From assembly GCA_023388355.1 (NCBI GenBank), contig JAEWGI010000030.1, positions 1 to 18,338 on the forward strand: DNA of 18,338 nt, given 5' to 3'. A program made the translations under genes and the position numbers. Positions 9,891-18,006 of this stretch are shown here, piece by piece. Under the pieces are notes generated by a model, which saw nothing but the letters and a program-made list of their open reading frames with translations, searched no databases and was not told the DNA's origin. Every line of letters starts with the position of its first letter. Within the stretch, counting starts at the first letter, position 1. The stretch is from Pseudomonadota bacterium. GTDB taxonomy: Bacteria > Pseudomonadota > Gammaproteobacteria > Xanthomonadales > Xanthomonadaceae.

Positions 9891-12005
9891 ATGGCGATTT
9901 CGACAACCCACCTGCTGATCATCGTGCTGGCGCCGCTGCTGGGCGCGATCGTGGCCGGCTTTTCCGGTCGCCAGGTCGGCCGCGCGGGCGCGCACTGGGT
10001 GACGATCCTGGGCGTCGCGCTGAGCTGTGCGCTGTCCTCCTACGTGCTCTACCAGTTGGTGGTGCAGGGCGCGGCGCCGTACAACCAGAACGTCTACACC
10101 TTCTTCGAGGTCGGCAGGTACTCGGCCCACGTCGGCTTCATGATCGACAACCTCACCGCGATGATGATGGTGGTGGTGACCTTCGTCTCGCTGCTGGTGC
10201 ACGTGTACACCATCGGCTACATGGCCGAGGACGACGGCTACCAGCGCTTCTTCAGCTACATCAGCCTGTTCACCTTCTCGATGCTGATGCTGGTGATGTC
10301 GAACAACTTCCTGCAGCTGTTCTTCGGCTGGGAAGCGGTCGGCCTGGTGTCCTACCTGCTGATCGGGTTCTGGTTCAAGCGCCCGAGCGCGGTGTTCGCC
10401 AACCTCAAGGCGTTCCTGGTCAACCGGGTCGGCGACTTCGGCTTCCTGCTCGGGATCGCGGCGGTGATGTGGTATTTCGGCACGCTCGACTACGCCAGCG
10501 TGTTCGACCGCGCCAGCGAGGTGCTCGACGGCCGCACCATCGAGGTCCTGTCCGGCCACGAGTGGTCGGTGGCGACGATGATCTGCATCTGCCTGTTCAT
10601 CGGCGCGATGGGCAAGTCGGCGCAGGTGCCGCTGCACGTGTGGCTGCCCGACTCGATGGAAGGCCCGACCCCGATCTCGGCCCTGATCCACGCCGCGACC
10701 ATGGTCACCGCGGGCATCTTCATGGTCGCGCGCATGTCGCCGGTGTTCGAGATGAGCGTGACCGCGCTGAACTTCGTGCTGTTCATCGGCGCCACCACCG
10801 CCTTCTTCACCGGCCTGATCGGCATGGTGCAGAACGACATCAAGCGCGTGGTCGCCTATTCCACGCTGTCGCAGCTGGGCTACATGACCGTCGCACTCGG
10901 CCTGTCGGCGTACTCGGCCGCCGTGTACCACCTGATGACCCACGCCTTCTTCAAGGCGCTGCTGTTCCTGGCCGCCGGCAGCGTGATCATCGGCATGCAC
11001 CACGAGCAGGACATGCGCAGGATGGGCGGGCTGCGCAAGTACATGCCCATCACCTTCTGGACCAGCGTGGTCGGCACCCTGGCGCTGGTGGGCACGCCGT
11101 TCTTCAGCGGCTTCTATTCCAAGGACGTGATCATCGAGGCGGCGAAGTTCGGCGGCGAACGCGCCGGCTGGATCGGCACCTACGCCTACTGGGCGGTGCT
11201 GCTGGGCGCGTTCGTGACCTCGTTCTACAGCTTCCGCCTGCTGTACATGACCTACTTCGGGGCGGAGCGCTTCCGCCATGCGCCTGCCTCGAGCGAACAC
11301 GTCACCCACGACGAGCACGGCCAGGAAACCCGCCACGAACCGCTGCACGACGACGCGCATGGAAACGACCCGCACGACCCGCACCACGGCGCACACGAGC
11401 CGCATGAATCGCCCTGGGTGGTGACCCTGCCGCTGATCCTGCTGGCGATTCCCTCGGTCGTGGTCGGCTTCTTCACCGCCGGCCCGATGCTGTTCGGCAC
11501 CGACTGGAGCGGGCACCACGAGACCACGCCGTTCTTCGCCGGCGCGATCGAGGTGCTTGCCGCACACGACGTGATGGCGCGGCTCAAGGACGCGCTGTGG
11601 CACGGCCCGGTGGCGCTCGGCCTGCACGGCTTCATGGCCCCTGCGTTCTGGCTGGTGCTGGCCGGGTTCCTGCTGGCGACCCTGATGTACCTGTGGCGCC
11701 CGGACCTGCCGGCGAAGGTGGCGCGCGTGCTGCGCCTGCCGATCCGGATCCTCGAGAACAAGTACGGCATGGACGACCTGTGGATCAAGGGCTTCGCCGG
11801 CGGCAGCCTGCTGCTGGGCCGGGGTTCGCGCGAGGTCGACAGCCGGCTGATCGACGGCCTGTTCGTCAACGGCGCCGCGCGCCTGGTCGGATTCACCGCC
11901 GGTCTGGTGCGTCGCCTGCAGACCGGATACCTCTACCACTACGCGTTCGCGATGATCGTCGGCCTGATCGTGCTCCTGGCCGTGCTGATCCGCCATTGGA
12001 CCTGA
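9891..12005 (+). CDS. nuoL: NADH-quinone oxidoreductase subunit L (antiporter-like)
   Basis: This 704-residue distal proton-pumping subunit is related to MrpA/MrpD antiporters and carries the long C-terminal amphipathic helix along the membrane arm. The key channel residues are E148 in FGWEAVGLVSYLL and K242 in GAMGKSAQVPLHVWLPD, followed by EGPTPISALIHAATMV. Residues 463-505 form an unusual loop with 12 histidines and many Asp/Glu between two membrane helices, ending before SPWVVTLPLILLAIP. The ATG at 9891 fits the family N-terminus (LLIIVLAPLLGAIVAGF). No strong Shine-Dalgarno sequence is seen, since the spacer repeat lies just before it. Confidence 0.98.
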   Translation: MAISTTHLLIIVLAPLLGAIVAGFSGRQVGRAGAHWVTILGVALSCALSSYVLYQLVVQGAAPYNQNVYTFFEVGRYSAHVGFMIDNLTAMMMVVVTFVSLLVHVYTIGYMAEDDGYQRFFSYISLFTFSMLMLVMSNNFLQLFFGWEAVGLVSYLLIGFWFKRPSAVFANLKAFLVNRVGDFGFLLGIAAVMWYFGTLDYASVFDRASEVLDGRTIEVLSGHEWSVATMICICLFIGAMGKSAQVPLHVWLPDSMEGPTPISALIHAATMVTAGIFMVARMSPVFEMSVTALNFVLFIGATTAFFTGLIGMVQNDIKRVVAYSTLSQLGYMTVALGLSAYSAAVYHLMTHAFFKALLFLAAGSVIIGMHHEQDMRRMGGLRKYMPITFWTSVVGTLALVGTPFFSGFYSKDVIIEAAKFGGERAGWIGTYAYWAVLLGAFVTSFYSFRLLYMTYFGAERFRHAPASSEHVTHDEHGQETRHEPLHDDAHGNDPHDPHHGAHEPHESPWVVTLPLILLAIPSVVVGFFTAGPMLFGTDWSGHHETTPFFAGAIEVLAAHDVMARLKDALWHGPVALGLHGFMAPAFWLVLAGFLLATLMYLWRPDLPAKVARVLRLPIRILENKYGMDDLWIKGFAGGSLLLGRGSREVDSRLIDGLFVNGAARLVGFTAGLVRRLQTGYLYHYAFAMIVGLIVLLAVLIRHWT

Positions 12006-12009
12006 CCCC

Positions 12010-13530
12010 GTGCAGAACTGGCCCCTCCTCAGTCTCCTGATCTGGCTGCCGATCCTCGGCGGCGCCGTCGTGCTCGCGCTCGGCGACACCCGTGCGCAGG
12101 CCGCGCGCTGGACCTCGCTGGCGGTCGCGGTCGCGGTGTTCCTGCTGAGCGTGACCCTGTTCACCGGCTTCGACTACGCCGCGACCGCGATGCAGTTCGT
12201 CGAACGCCGGGCATGGGTTCCGGCCTACGACATCCAGTACCACCTGGGCGTGGACGGGATCTCCATCGCGCTGGTCATCCTGACCACGCTGACCACGTCG
12301 CTGGTGCTGGTCGGCGCCTGGACCTCGATCGACCGCCGCGTGAGCCAGTACTACGCCTCGATGCTGATCCTCGAAGGCCTGATGATCGGCGTGTTCTGCG
12401 CCGTGGACGCGCTGCTGTTCTACGTGTTCTTCGAGGCCATGCTGATCCCGATGTTCATCATCATCGGCGTCTGGGGCGGGCCGCGGCGCGTGTACGCGTC
12501 GATCAAGTTCTTCCTGTACACGTTCCTGGGCTCGATCTTCATGCTGGTCGGCCTGATCTACCTGTACCTGCAGGCGGGCAGCTGGCAGCTGCCGGACCTG
12601 TACGCGCTGCCGCTGACGGCAACCGAGCAGACGTGGCTGTTCTTCGCCTTCCTGGCCGCGTTCGCGGTGAAGGTGCCGATGTTCCCGGTGCACACCTGGC
12701 TTCCGGACGCGCACGTCGAGGCACCCACCGGCGGTTCGGTGATCCTGGCCGCGATCATGCTCAAGATCGGCGGCTACGGCTTCCTGCGCTTCAGCCTGCC
12801 GATCACGCCCGACGCCGGCCACGAGTGGGCCTGGCTGGTGATCGCGCTGTCGCTGATCGCGGTGGTGTACGTGGGCATGGTGGCGCTGGCCCAGCAGGAC
12901 ATGAAGAAGCTGATCGCGTACTCGTCGGTCTCGCACATGGGCTTCGTCACCCTCGGCACCTTCATCGCCTTCGCCCTGATCCGCGACGTGCCCGATGGCG
13001 CGGGCGTGGACGCCGCGCGCCTGGGCCTGCAGGGCGCGATGGTGCAGATGATCTCGCACGGCTTCATCTCCGGCGCGATGTTCTCGTGCGTGGGCGTGCT
13101 GTACGACCGCATGCACACGCGACAGATCAAGGACTACGGCGGCGTGGCCAACGTGATGCCGTGGTTCACCTTCTTCATGGTGCTGTTCGCGATGGCCAAT
13201 TCCGGCCTGCCCGGAACCTCGGGCTTCGTCGGCGAGTTCATGGTGGTCCTGGCCAGCTTCCAGCATCACCCGCTGATCGCCTTCACCGCGGCGCTGACCC
13301 TGATCATCGGCGCGGCCTACACCCTGTGGATGGTGCGGCGGATCATGTTCGGCGAAGTGGCCAATGCCCACGTCGCCGAACTCAAGGACATCAACGCCCG
13401 CGAATGGATCGTGCTGGGCGTGTTCGCCGCCGGCACCCTGCTGATCGGCGTCTGGCCGAGGCCGCTGGTCGAACTGATGGACCCGGCCATCGCACAGCTG
13501 GCGAGCCATCTCGCCGCGAGCAAGCTTTGA
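12010..13530 (+). CDS. nuoM: NADH-quinone oxidoreductase subunit M (antiporter-like)
   Basis: This 506-residue membrane proton-pumping subunit has about 14 helices. Channel residues are E142 in FFEAMLIPMFIIIG and K221 in AFAVKVPMFPVHTWLPDAH, followed by VEAPTGGSVILAAIMLKIGG. The start is GTG, 4 bases after the nuoL stop; MQNWPLLSLLIWLPILGG is the expected N-terminus and there is no better ATG upstream. A slight local extension, IRDVPDGAGVDAARLGLQGA, lies in a loop. nuoN follows after 13 bases. Confidence 0.98.
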   Translation: MQNWPLLSLLIWLPILGGAVVLALGDTRAQAARWTSLAVAVAVFLLSVTLFTGFDYAATAMQFVERRAWVPAYDIQYHLGVDGISIALVILTTLTTSLVLVGAWTSIDRRVSQYYASMLILEGLMIGVFCAVDALLFYVFFEAMLIPMFIIIGVWGGPRRVYASIKFFLYTFLGSIFMLVGLIYLYLQAGSWQLPDLYALPLTATEQTWLFFAFLAAFAVKVPMFPVHTWLPDAHVEAPTGGSVILAAIMLKIGGYGFLRFSLPITPDAGHEWAWLVIALSLIAVVYVGMVALAQQDMKKLIAYSSVSHMGFVTLGTFIAFALIRDVPDGAGVDAARLGLQGAMVQMISHGFISGAMFSCVGVLYDRMHTRQIKDYGGVANVMPWFTFFMVLFAMANSGLPGTSGFVGEFMVVLASFQHHPLIAFTAALTLIIGAAYTLWMVRRIMFGEVANAHVAELKDINAREWIVLGVFAAGTLLIGVWPRPLVELMDPAIAQLASHLAASKL

Positions 13531-13543
13531 GGACCCGCCCGCG

Positions 13544-15007
13544 ATGACCGCTGCCATGTTTCCCGCGCCTCCCGTCCGCACCTTCGCCGAGCTCGCGCCC
13601 CTGGGTCCCGAGCTGGTGGTGGTGTTCGGTGCGTTCGCGCTGCTGATGCTGGATCTGTTCCTGGACGACCGGCGCCGGGTGGTGACCCACGCGCTCGCGA
13701 TCGTGACCCTGCTGGTGGCGGCGGCGATGCTCTGGTTCGATGTCGGCGGGCAGGGCAACGCGCTGGCGGGCAAGTTCGTGCGCGACGAGGGCGCGGACGT
13801 GCTCAAGCTGGTGCTGCTGCTGGTCAGCGCCGCGTCGCTGGCCTACATCTGGCCGTTCCTGCGCGAGCGCGGGCTGTACAAGGGCGAGGTGGCGATCCTG
13901 CTGCTGTTCTCCGTGGTCGGGATGATGCTGCTGGTCTCGGCCGGCAACCTGACCATGATCTACGTCGGCCTGGAGCTGCTGGCGCTGTGCTCCTATGCGC
14001 TGGTGGCCACCGATCGCGACAGCCCGCTGGCGTCCGAGGCGGCAATGAAGTACTTCGTGCTCGGCTCGCTGGCCTCGGGCCTGCTGCTGTACGGAATGAG
14101 CCTGGTTTACGGCGCCACCGGCAGCCTGGACCTGAAGGAGATCAGCGCCGCGGCCTGGGGCGTGGACGGCGAGGACCGCGTGCTGCTGCTCACCGGCACC
14201 GTCTTCGTGGTGGTGGGGATCGCGTTCAAGTTTGGCGCGGCGCCGTTCCACATGTGGCTGCCGGACACCTATCACGGTGCGCCGACCCCGATTACCGTGT
14301 TCATCGGCTCGGCGCCGAAGCTGGCCGCGTTCGGCATGGCCTGGCGCCTGCTCGACGGGGCGCTCGGTCCGGTGCACGAACAGATGCAGCTGATGCTGGC
14401 GGTGGTGGCGGCGCTGTCGCTGGCGGTAGGCAACGTGTTCGCGATCGCGCAGACCAACCTCAAGCGCATGCTCGCCTATTCCACCATCTCCCACGTCGGC
14501 TTCCTGTTCCTGGGCCTGGCCGCTGGCGGGAACGACGCCTATGCGGCGGCGATGTTCTACGCGATCGCGTACGCGATCATGTCGGTCGCGGCGTTCGGCG
14601 CGATCGTGATGCTGGCGCGGCGCGGCTTCGAGGCCGACCGGATCGACGACTTCCGCGGCCTGGCCGCGCGCAGTCCGTGGATGGCGGGCCTGGTGCTGCT
14701 GGTCATGGCCTCGCTGGCCGGCGTGCCGCCGCTGCTCGGCTTCTGGGCCAAGGTCGCGGTGCTGCGCGCGGCCCTGGAGGGCGACCTGCTGTGGCTGGCG
14801 ATCGTCGGCATCGTGTTCGCGGTGATCGGCGCGTTCTACTACCTGCGCGTGATCAAGGCGATGTATTTCGAGCAGCCCGAGGGCGAGCCGATCGTCGTGC
14901 GCGGCGGCGCGCTGCAGGCGGTGTTCGCGGTCAACGCGCTGGCGCTGCTGGGCCTGGGCCTGTTCTGGAGCCCGATCATGGAATGGTGCCAGGCGGCATT
15001 CGCCTGA
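13544..15007 (+). CDS. nuoN: NADH-quinone oxidoreductase subunit N (antiporter-like)
   Basis: This 487-residue third antiporter-like pump subunit is placed between NuoM and NuoK in the complex. Conserved residues are E144 in YVGLELLALCSYAL and K229 in GIAFKFGAAPFHMWLPD, then YHGAPTPITVFIGSAPK. The ATG lies 13 bases after the nuoM stop, with the purine-rich GAGGA just before. It closes the operon: the next gene is convergent and its stop codon begins at the next base, so no intergenic terminator can lie between them. Confidence 0.98.
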   Translation: MTAAMFPAPPVRTFAELAPLGPELVVVFGAFALLMLDLFLDDRRRVVTHALAIVTLLVAAAMLWFDVGGQGNALAGKFVRDEGADVLKLVLLLVSAASLAYIWPFLRERGLYKGEVAILLLFSVVGMMLLVSAGNLTMIYVGLELLALCSYALVATDRDSPLASEAAMKYFVLGSLASGLLLYGMSLVYGATGSLDLKEISAAAWGVDGEDRVLLLTGTVFVVVGIAFKFGAAPFHMWLPDTYHGAPTPITVFIGSAPKLAAFGMAWRLLDGALGPVHEQMQLMLAVVAALSLAVGNVFAIAQTNLKRMLAYSTISHVGFLFLGLAAGGNDAYAAAMFYAIAYAIMSVAAFGAIVMLARRGFEADRIDDFRGLAARSPWMAGLVLLVMASLAGVPPLLGFWAKVAVLRAALEGDLLWLAIVGIVFAVIGAFYYLRVIKAMYFEQPEGEPIVVRGGALQAVFAVNALALLGLGLFWSPIMEWCQAAFA

Positions 15008-16123
15008 TCAGCCCGAAGCGGCGGAGACGGCCGCCAACAGGCGCATCAGGGCCGGCTGGCCCCGTTCACCGGTCTTGTCGTAAATCAGCTTGAGCCGCGA
15101 CTGCGCGGTGGATATGGCGATGCGGCAAGCCTGCGCGGCTTCCGCAAGCTCGCCGTAGCGCAGCAGCGCGACCGCCAGAGTGGCTTCCGATGCCGTCAGC
15201 CGGAACAACTGGTGCAGAACATGCGCAAGCTCCGTTCCCGCAGCCGAACCGACGGGCTGAAGGAACAGGACCGCGCAGGCGCCCGATTGGCCGCCCAATG
15301 GATGCACGCTGACGGCCAGCGAGGAACGTCCGGCTGCATCCTTCAGCACCAGCTTCCCCGCATGTCGCAGCGCGGTGCCGCCAACCGTGCTGCCAGCCGT
15401 CGCCTCATGCAGCGTCTTCTGTAGCGGGGCAGGGTGGAAGCACGCCTCCGGCCGGCCCTGCTCCAGCCGAAGCACGTCGCCACGTGCGAGCAACTGCTCG
15501 GCGGCCGGATTCATCCGGGTGATCCGCTGCTGTGCATCCAGCATCAGCATCGCCATCGGCAACTGCTCGACGGCTTCCTGCAGGCTGCGCACCTGCTGCT
15601 CCAGCCAGCTCATGCGCCGCTGGATCGCGTAGGCATTGGCCCAGTGCGGCGCCACCTGGCGCATCAGCGCCAGCTCACGCGCGGTGTATGCCCCGCCTCC
15701 GGCCCGGCACAGCGTTGCGACCACCACACCCTCCGCGTCCGCCTGCGCGCACAGCGCCACCGACTGCTCGACATCGCTCAGGCGCAGGTACTCGTTGTAG
15801 TAGCGCGTGCGCTTGAGCTCGGTGCGGCTGACGACATCGTCGCTGTCGATGACCGCACCTGCCCCCATCAGCTGCTGGCCGCGCTGCATCCACAGGTTGT
15901 CGGATGCGAATTCGCGTTCGTAAGCTGCCATGTGCACCGGGTCCGCCCCGACCAGCAGGTCCAGTCGCCCCCCGGCGCGGCTTGCATCGTGCGCCATGAC
16001 CGCGCCCACCTGGCTGCCGGTGAGCGCGCACAGCGCCGAACTGAAGTCCTTAAGTCGCTCCGCATCCAGCACAGCAGCGTATAGCGGCTCCAGCACATCC
16101 TCCAGCCCGGAAAGGTCGTTCAA
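15008..16123 (-). CDS. PAS-domain LuxR-type helix-turn-helix transcriptional regulator
   Basis: This 371-residue predicted DNA-binding regulator starts at a TTG (complement of 16121-16123) preceded by AGGGGGGA at good spacing. An ATG at 16225 in the same frame would add 34 residues but has no Shine-Dalgarno sequence. Residues about 1-180 look like a sensory region of unknown ligand. Residues about 185-290 resemble a PAS domain (MLMLDAQQRITRMNPAAEQL). Residues 306-368 are the LuxR-like helix-turn-helix (LTASEATLAVALLRYGELAE, then TAQSRLKLIYDKTG). There is no response-regulator receiver domain. The target genes are unknown, and it is convergent with nuoN with no spacing. Confidence 0.8.
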   Translation of the reverse strand: MNDLSGLEDVLEPLYAAVLDAERLKDFSSALCALTGSQVGAVMAHDASRAGGRLDLLVGADPVHMAAYEREFASDNLWMQRGQQLMGAGAVIDSDDVVSRTELKRTRYYNEYLRLSDVEQSVALCAQADAEGVVVATLCRAGGGAYTARELALMRQVAPHWANAYAIQRRMSWLEQQVRSLQEAVEQLPMAMLMLDAQQRITRMNPAAEQLLARGDVLRLEQGRPEACFHPAPLQKTLHEATAGSTVGGTALRHAGKLVLKDAAGRSSLAVSVHPLGGQSGACAVLFLQPVGSAAGTELAHVLHQLFRLTASEATLAVALLRYGELAEAAQACRIAISTAQSRLKLIYDKTGERGQPALMRLLAAVSAASG

Positions 16124-16136
16124 GGCTTTCCCCCCT
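16124..16136 (-). promoter_or_regulatory. Strong Shine-Dalgarno deciding a TTG start
   Basis: On the - strand the sequence reads AGGGGGGAAAGCC directly before TTG. This is the only convincing ribosome binding site near the 5' end of the regulator gene, so TTG is chosen over the upstream ATG at 16225. Confidence 0.6.
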
Positions 16137-16153
16137 GATGTCAAGCCCCGTAT

Positions 16154-16200
16154 CGGAGTATCCGGATATTGTGGCGGCAGGCAAGACTTTCGGAGTATCC
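16154..16200. promoter_or_regulatory. Direct repeat CGGAGTATCC and palindrome upstream of the regulator
   Basis: CGGAGTATCC occurs at 16154-16163 and 16191-16200, 37 bp apart. The first copy overlaps the perfect palindrome TATCCGGATA (16159-16168). They lie 30-80 bp before the regulator's TTG. On the - strand, TTGCCT and GATACT spaced by 16 bases form a weak promoter-like pair over the palindrome. Binding by the regulator itself is a reasonable inference; the repeat is seen directly. Confidence 0.4.
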
Positions 16201-16542
16201 AGTGAAGGGCCGCGGGGGGATACATGAACAGGGGAGCAATTCTTGTGTGAGCGGCGGACGTCTGTGGCTGGCGGTGGCGGAGCCATGGGAGGCGGCAGGC
16301 CCGGCGGGTTGAAAGGACAGCTTCGGCGGCATCCCCACGAGATCGACCACCCGAACAAGCCTTCGTTACGTGCTCTGACCAGCTATAGGGATGGGAAGCT
16401 GGGTTCCGATGCCTGCCGCTTCAATTGCCACGTCAGATTGAAAACCGCAGAAAACTGAAGCAGACAGAATTACCGAGTACGTGAGCAAGAGGTTCTTGCA
16501 GTAGGAATTGAGGCTTCTAGTGCCGTGAAAGGTAGGTGTGGT
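16201..16542. other. Intergenic region, no supported gene
   Basis: This gap lies between the regulator's upstream region and the broken exported-protein gene. Composition shifts from GC-rich to clearly more AT-rich at about 16360, which marks the likely edge of acquired DNA. A 71-codon frame (16243-16458) starts at TTG and shows no family features. GCTTCA (16418-16423) and TGAAGC (16457-16462) form a short inverted repeat. Promoters for the + strand gene must lie here, but no clear -35/-10 pair could be fixed. Confidence 0.5.
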
Positions 16543-16890
16543 ATGAGAATCGCAACATGGATTGCAACTGTTCCCATTATGACGATGGCTATGCAAAGTG
16601 ATGTGCTCCCGCAACCTGCGCAATCGGCAGAAGGCGCCCAAGTTTTTCTCGAGTCTGTATTGCCAGGAACTGATGTAGTCGCCCACGCGCATGTTTTCAG
16701 TGAAGCTTCCCCGCACGAGTGGGGCGTTCACCGAGTGGCAGGCAGATGGTAGTTGTGGCTATTCGTTTGACATCTTGGAGAAGGCGTCAGGCGATGGAGG
16801 GGGGCGAATGCAGAGCACGATATCGGGGGATTCATTTGCGATCCTTGTCCTCGCGGAGAGGCGAGGCGAAACGGAGGTTTACTTTCGCAA
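16543..16890 (+). pseudogene. Broken gene for a small exported protein (frameshift plus IS30 insertion)
   Basis: The ATG at 16543 has AAAGGTAGG as ribosome binding site. The first part begins with a hydrophobic signal-like segment (MRIATWIATVPIMTMAMQ) and continues GAQVFLESVLPGTDVVAHAH. That frame stops at 16752. The +1 frame, open from 16679, continues in protein-like sequence (FTEWQADGSCGYSFDILEKA, later ILVLAERRGETEVYFRK) up to the IS30 left end at about 16891. So the gene seems to carry a frameshift between 16679 and 16752 and a 3' end removed by the IS. No family is recognised. Two unrelated small ORFs is the alternative. Confidence 0.45.
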
Positions 16891-16893
16891 GGC

Positions 16894-16915
16894 GGTTTCA
16901 AGGTCCACGTGCAAC
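16894..16915 (+). repeat. IS30 left terminal inverted repeat
   Basis: GGTTTCAAGGTC, then CACG, then TGCAAC. It matches the reverse complement of 17962-17983 except at the 13th and 15th bases. It sits 31 bp before the transposase start. Confidence 0.8.
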
Positions 16916-16945
16916 ACCTATCCGAACGAGGTTTAGGCTGTTGCG

Positions 16946-17956
16946 ATGAGAACCTACCAAGAACTTTCCTTGAACGAACGCATCGAGATTCAGCAGCGTC
17001 TGGAGTCTGGAGATAGCCTGCGTGCGATTGCCCGATCGCTGGGCCGATCGCCGAGCACGATCAGCCGCGAGTGCAGTCGGCATGCTGCCGTTTCGCCCTA
17101 TCGTGCGCAAGCCGCACAACGACGTGCCTGGACGAGTCGCCGCAAGGCGCGGGTGCCGCGCAAGCTGGACGATCCGGTCCGCTTTGGGGCGGTGCAGCGG
17201 CTGTTGCGACTGGGCTGGTCGCCGCAGCAGGTGGCGGGGATACTGCGAGATGCCTACCCGGACCAAGTCGCTGACCGCGTGTCCCACGAGACCATCTACA
17301 GCGCCATCTACGTGCTGCCGCGCGGCGAGCTGCGCAAGCAGTTGATCGCCTGCCTGCGGCAGGGCCGCAGCACCCGCAAGCCGCGCAGCCGCAGCACCGA
17401 CCGGCGCGGCCGGATCCCGGACATGCAGAGCATCCACGTGCGTCCGCCGGAGGTCGCCGACCGGTTGATTCCCGGCCACTGGGAAGGCGACCTGATCAAA
17501 GGCGCCGGCAATCGCTCCTCAATCGGGACCCTGGTCGAGCGCACCAGCGGCTTCGTGGTACTGGTCAAGATGAGCAGCGCCAGTGCCGCCGATGCGCTGC
17601 ACAGCTTCGGTGAGGCACTCAATCGCATTCCCAAGGCGCTGCGCAAGACCCTGACCTACGATCAGGGCAAGGAGATGAGTTACCACACCGCCTTGACCTT
17701 GCGCACCGGCGTAGCGGTGTACTTCGCCGACCCCCATAGTCCCTGGCAGCGCGGCAGCAACGAGAACACCAATGGCCTGCTGCGCCAGTATCTGCCCAAG
17801 GGCACCGACCTGACTGGCTACAGCCAGGACGATCTCAACCAGATCGCGCTCAGTCTCAACACGCGCCCGCGCGCACGGCACCAGTTCCAGTCGCCCCTGG
17901 TGGTCTACAACGAGCATCTGAAACTTGCTGAGATCGGTGCAGGCATAATTCACTGA
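16946..17956 (+). CDS. IS30-family transposase
   Basis: This intact 336-residue transposase catalyses movement of the surrounding element. An N-terminal helix-turn-helix (about residues 8-45, LRAIARSLGRSPSTISRE) should bind the terminal repeats. The catalytic triad is D182 in GHWEGDLIKG, D239 in TYDQGKEM and E273 in RGSNENTNGLLRQY. The 33 residues between the last two give the DD(33)E spacing typical of IS30. The C-terminal NTRPRARHQFQSP is also characteristic. No frameshift or stop is seen, so it is probably active. Confidence 0.95.
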   Translation: MRTYQELSLNERIEIQQRLESGDSLRAIARSLGRSPSTISRECSRHAAVSPYRAQAAQRRAWTSRRKARVPRKLDDPVRFGAVQRLLRLGWSPQQVAGILRDAYPDQVADRVSHETIYSAIYVLPRGELRKQLIACLRQGRSTRKPRSRSTDRRGRIPDMQSIHVRPPEVADRLIPGHWEGDLIKGAGNRSSIGTLVERTSGFVVLVKMSSASAADALHSFGEALNRIPKALRKTLTYDQGKEMSYHTALTLRTGVAVYFADPHSPWQRGSNENTNGLLRQYLPKGTDLTGYSQDDLNQIALSLNTRPRARHQFQSPLVVYNEHLKLAEIGAGIIH

Positions 17957-17961
17957 CGACT

Positions 17962-17983
17962 GTTGCACCTCGACCTTGAAACC
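17962..17983 (-). repeat. IS30 right terminal inverted repeat
   Basis: The + strand reads GTTGCACC, TCGACC, TTGAAACC, the inverted counterpart of 16894-16915. It lies 5 bases after the transposase stop. Confidence 0.8.
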
Positions 17984-18006
17984 ACCAGGTGTTAGGCCCT
18001 ATCCGC

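Larger units (their letters stand above)
16891..17986 (+). mobile_element. Complete IS30-family insertion sequence
   Basis: The element is about 1.1 kb and holds one transposase gene. Terminal inverted repeats are seen at 16894-16915 and 17962-17983: the left begins GGTTTCAAGGTC and the right, read inward, GGTTTCAAGGTC, with 20 of 22 positions matching. Two of the next three outer bases also match, so the ends may be 16891 and 17986. No clear target duplication could be recognised. The insertion lies in the 3' part of the broken gene that begins at 16543. Confidence 0.85.

Noticed and set aside
9768..12164. A 798-codon open frame on the - strand opposite nuoL.
   Set aside because: It is the mirror of a GC-rich coding gene: the translation is packed with His, Gln, Asp and Arg and has no domain. 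The same applies to the long - strand frames opposite nuoD, nuoF, nuoG, nuoH, nuoM and nuoN.
16243..16458. A 71-codon + strand frame behind the regulator.
   Set aside because: It has a TTG start without a ribosome binding site, spans the composition change and shows no recognisable feature.
16366..16731. A 121-codon - strand frame opposite the broken gene.
   Set aside because: It is rich in Cys, His and Ser with no motif or ribosome site, and the + strand has a better start with a ribosome binding site and signal-like N-terminus.
16719..16949. A 76-codon + strand frame running into the IS30 left end.
   Set aside because: It is very Arg-rich and out of frame with the more protein-like frame in the same place, and it ends inside the insertion sequence.
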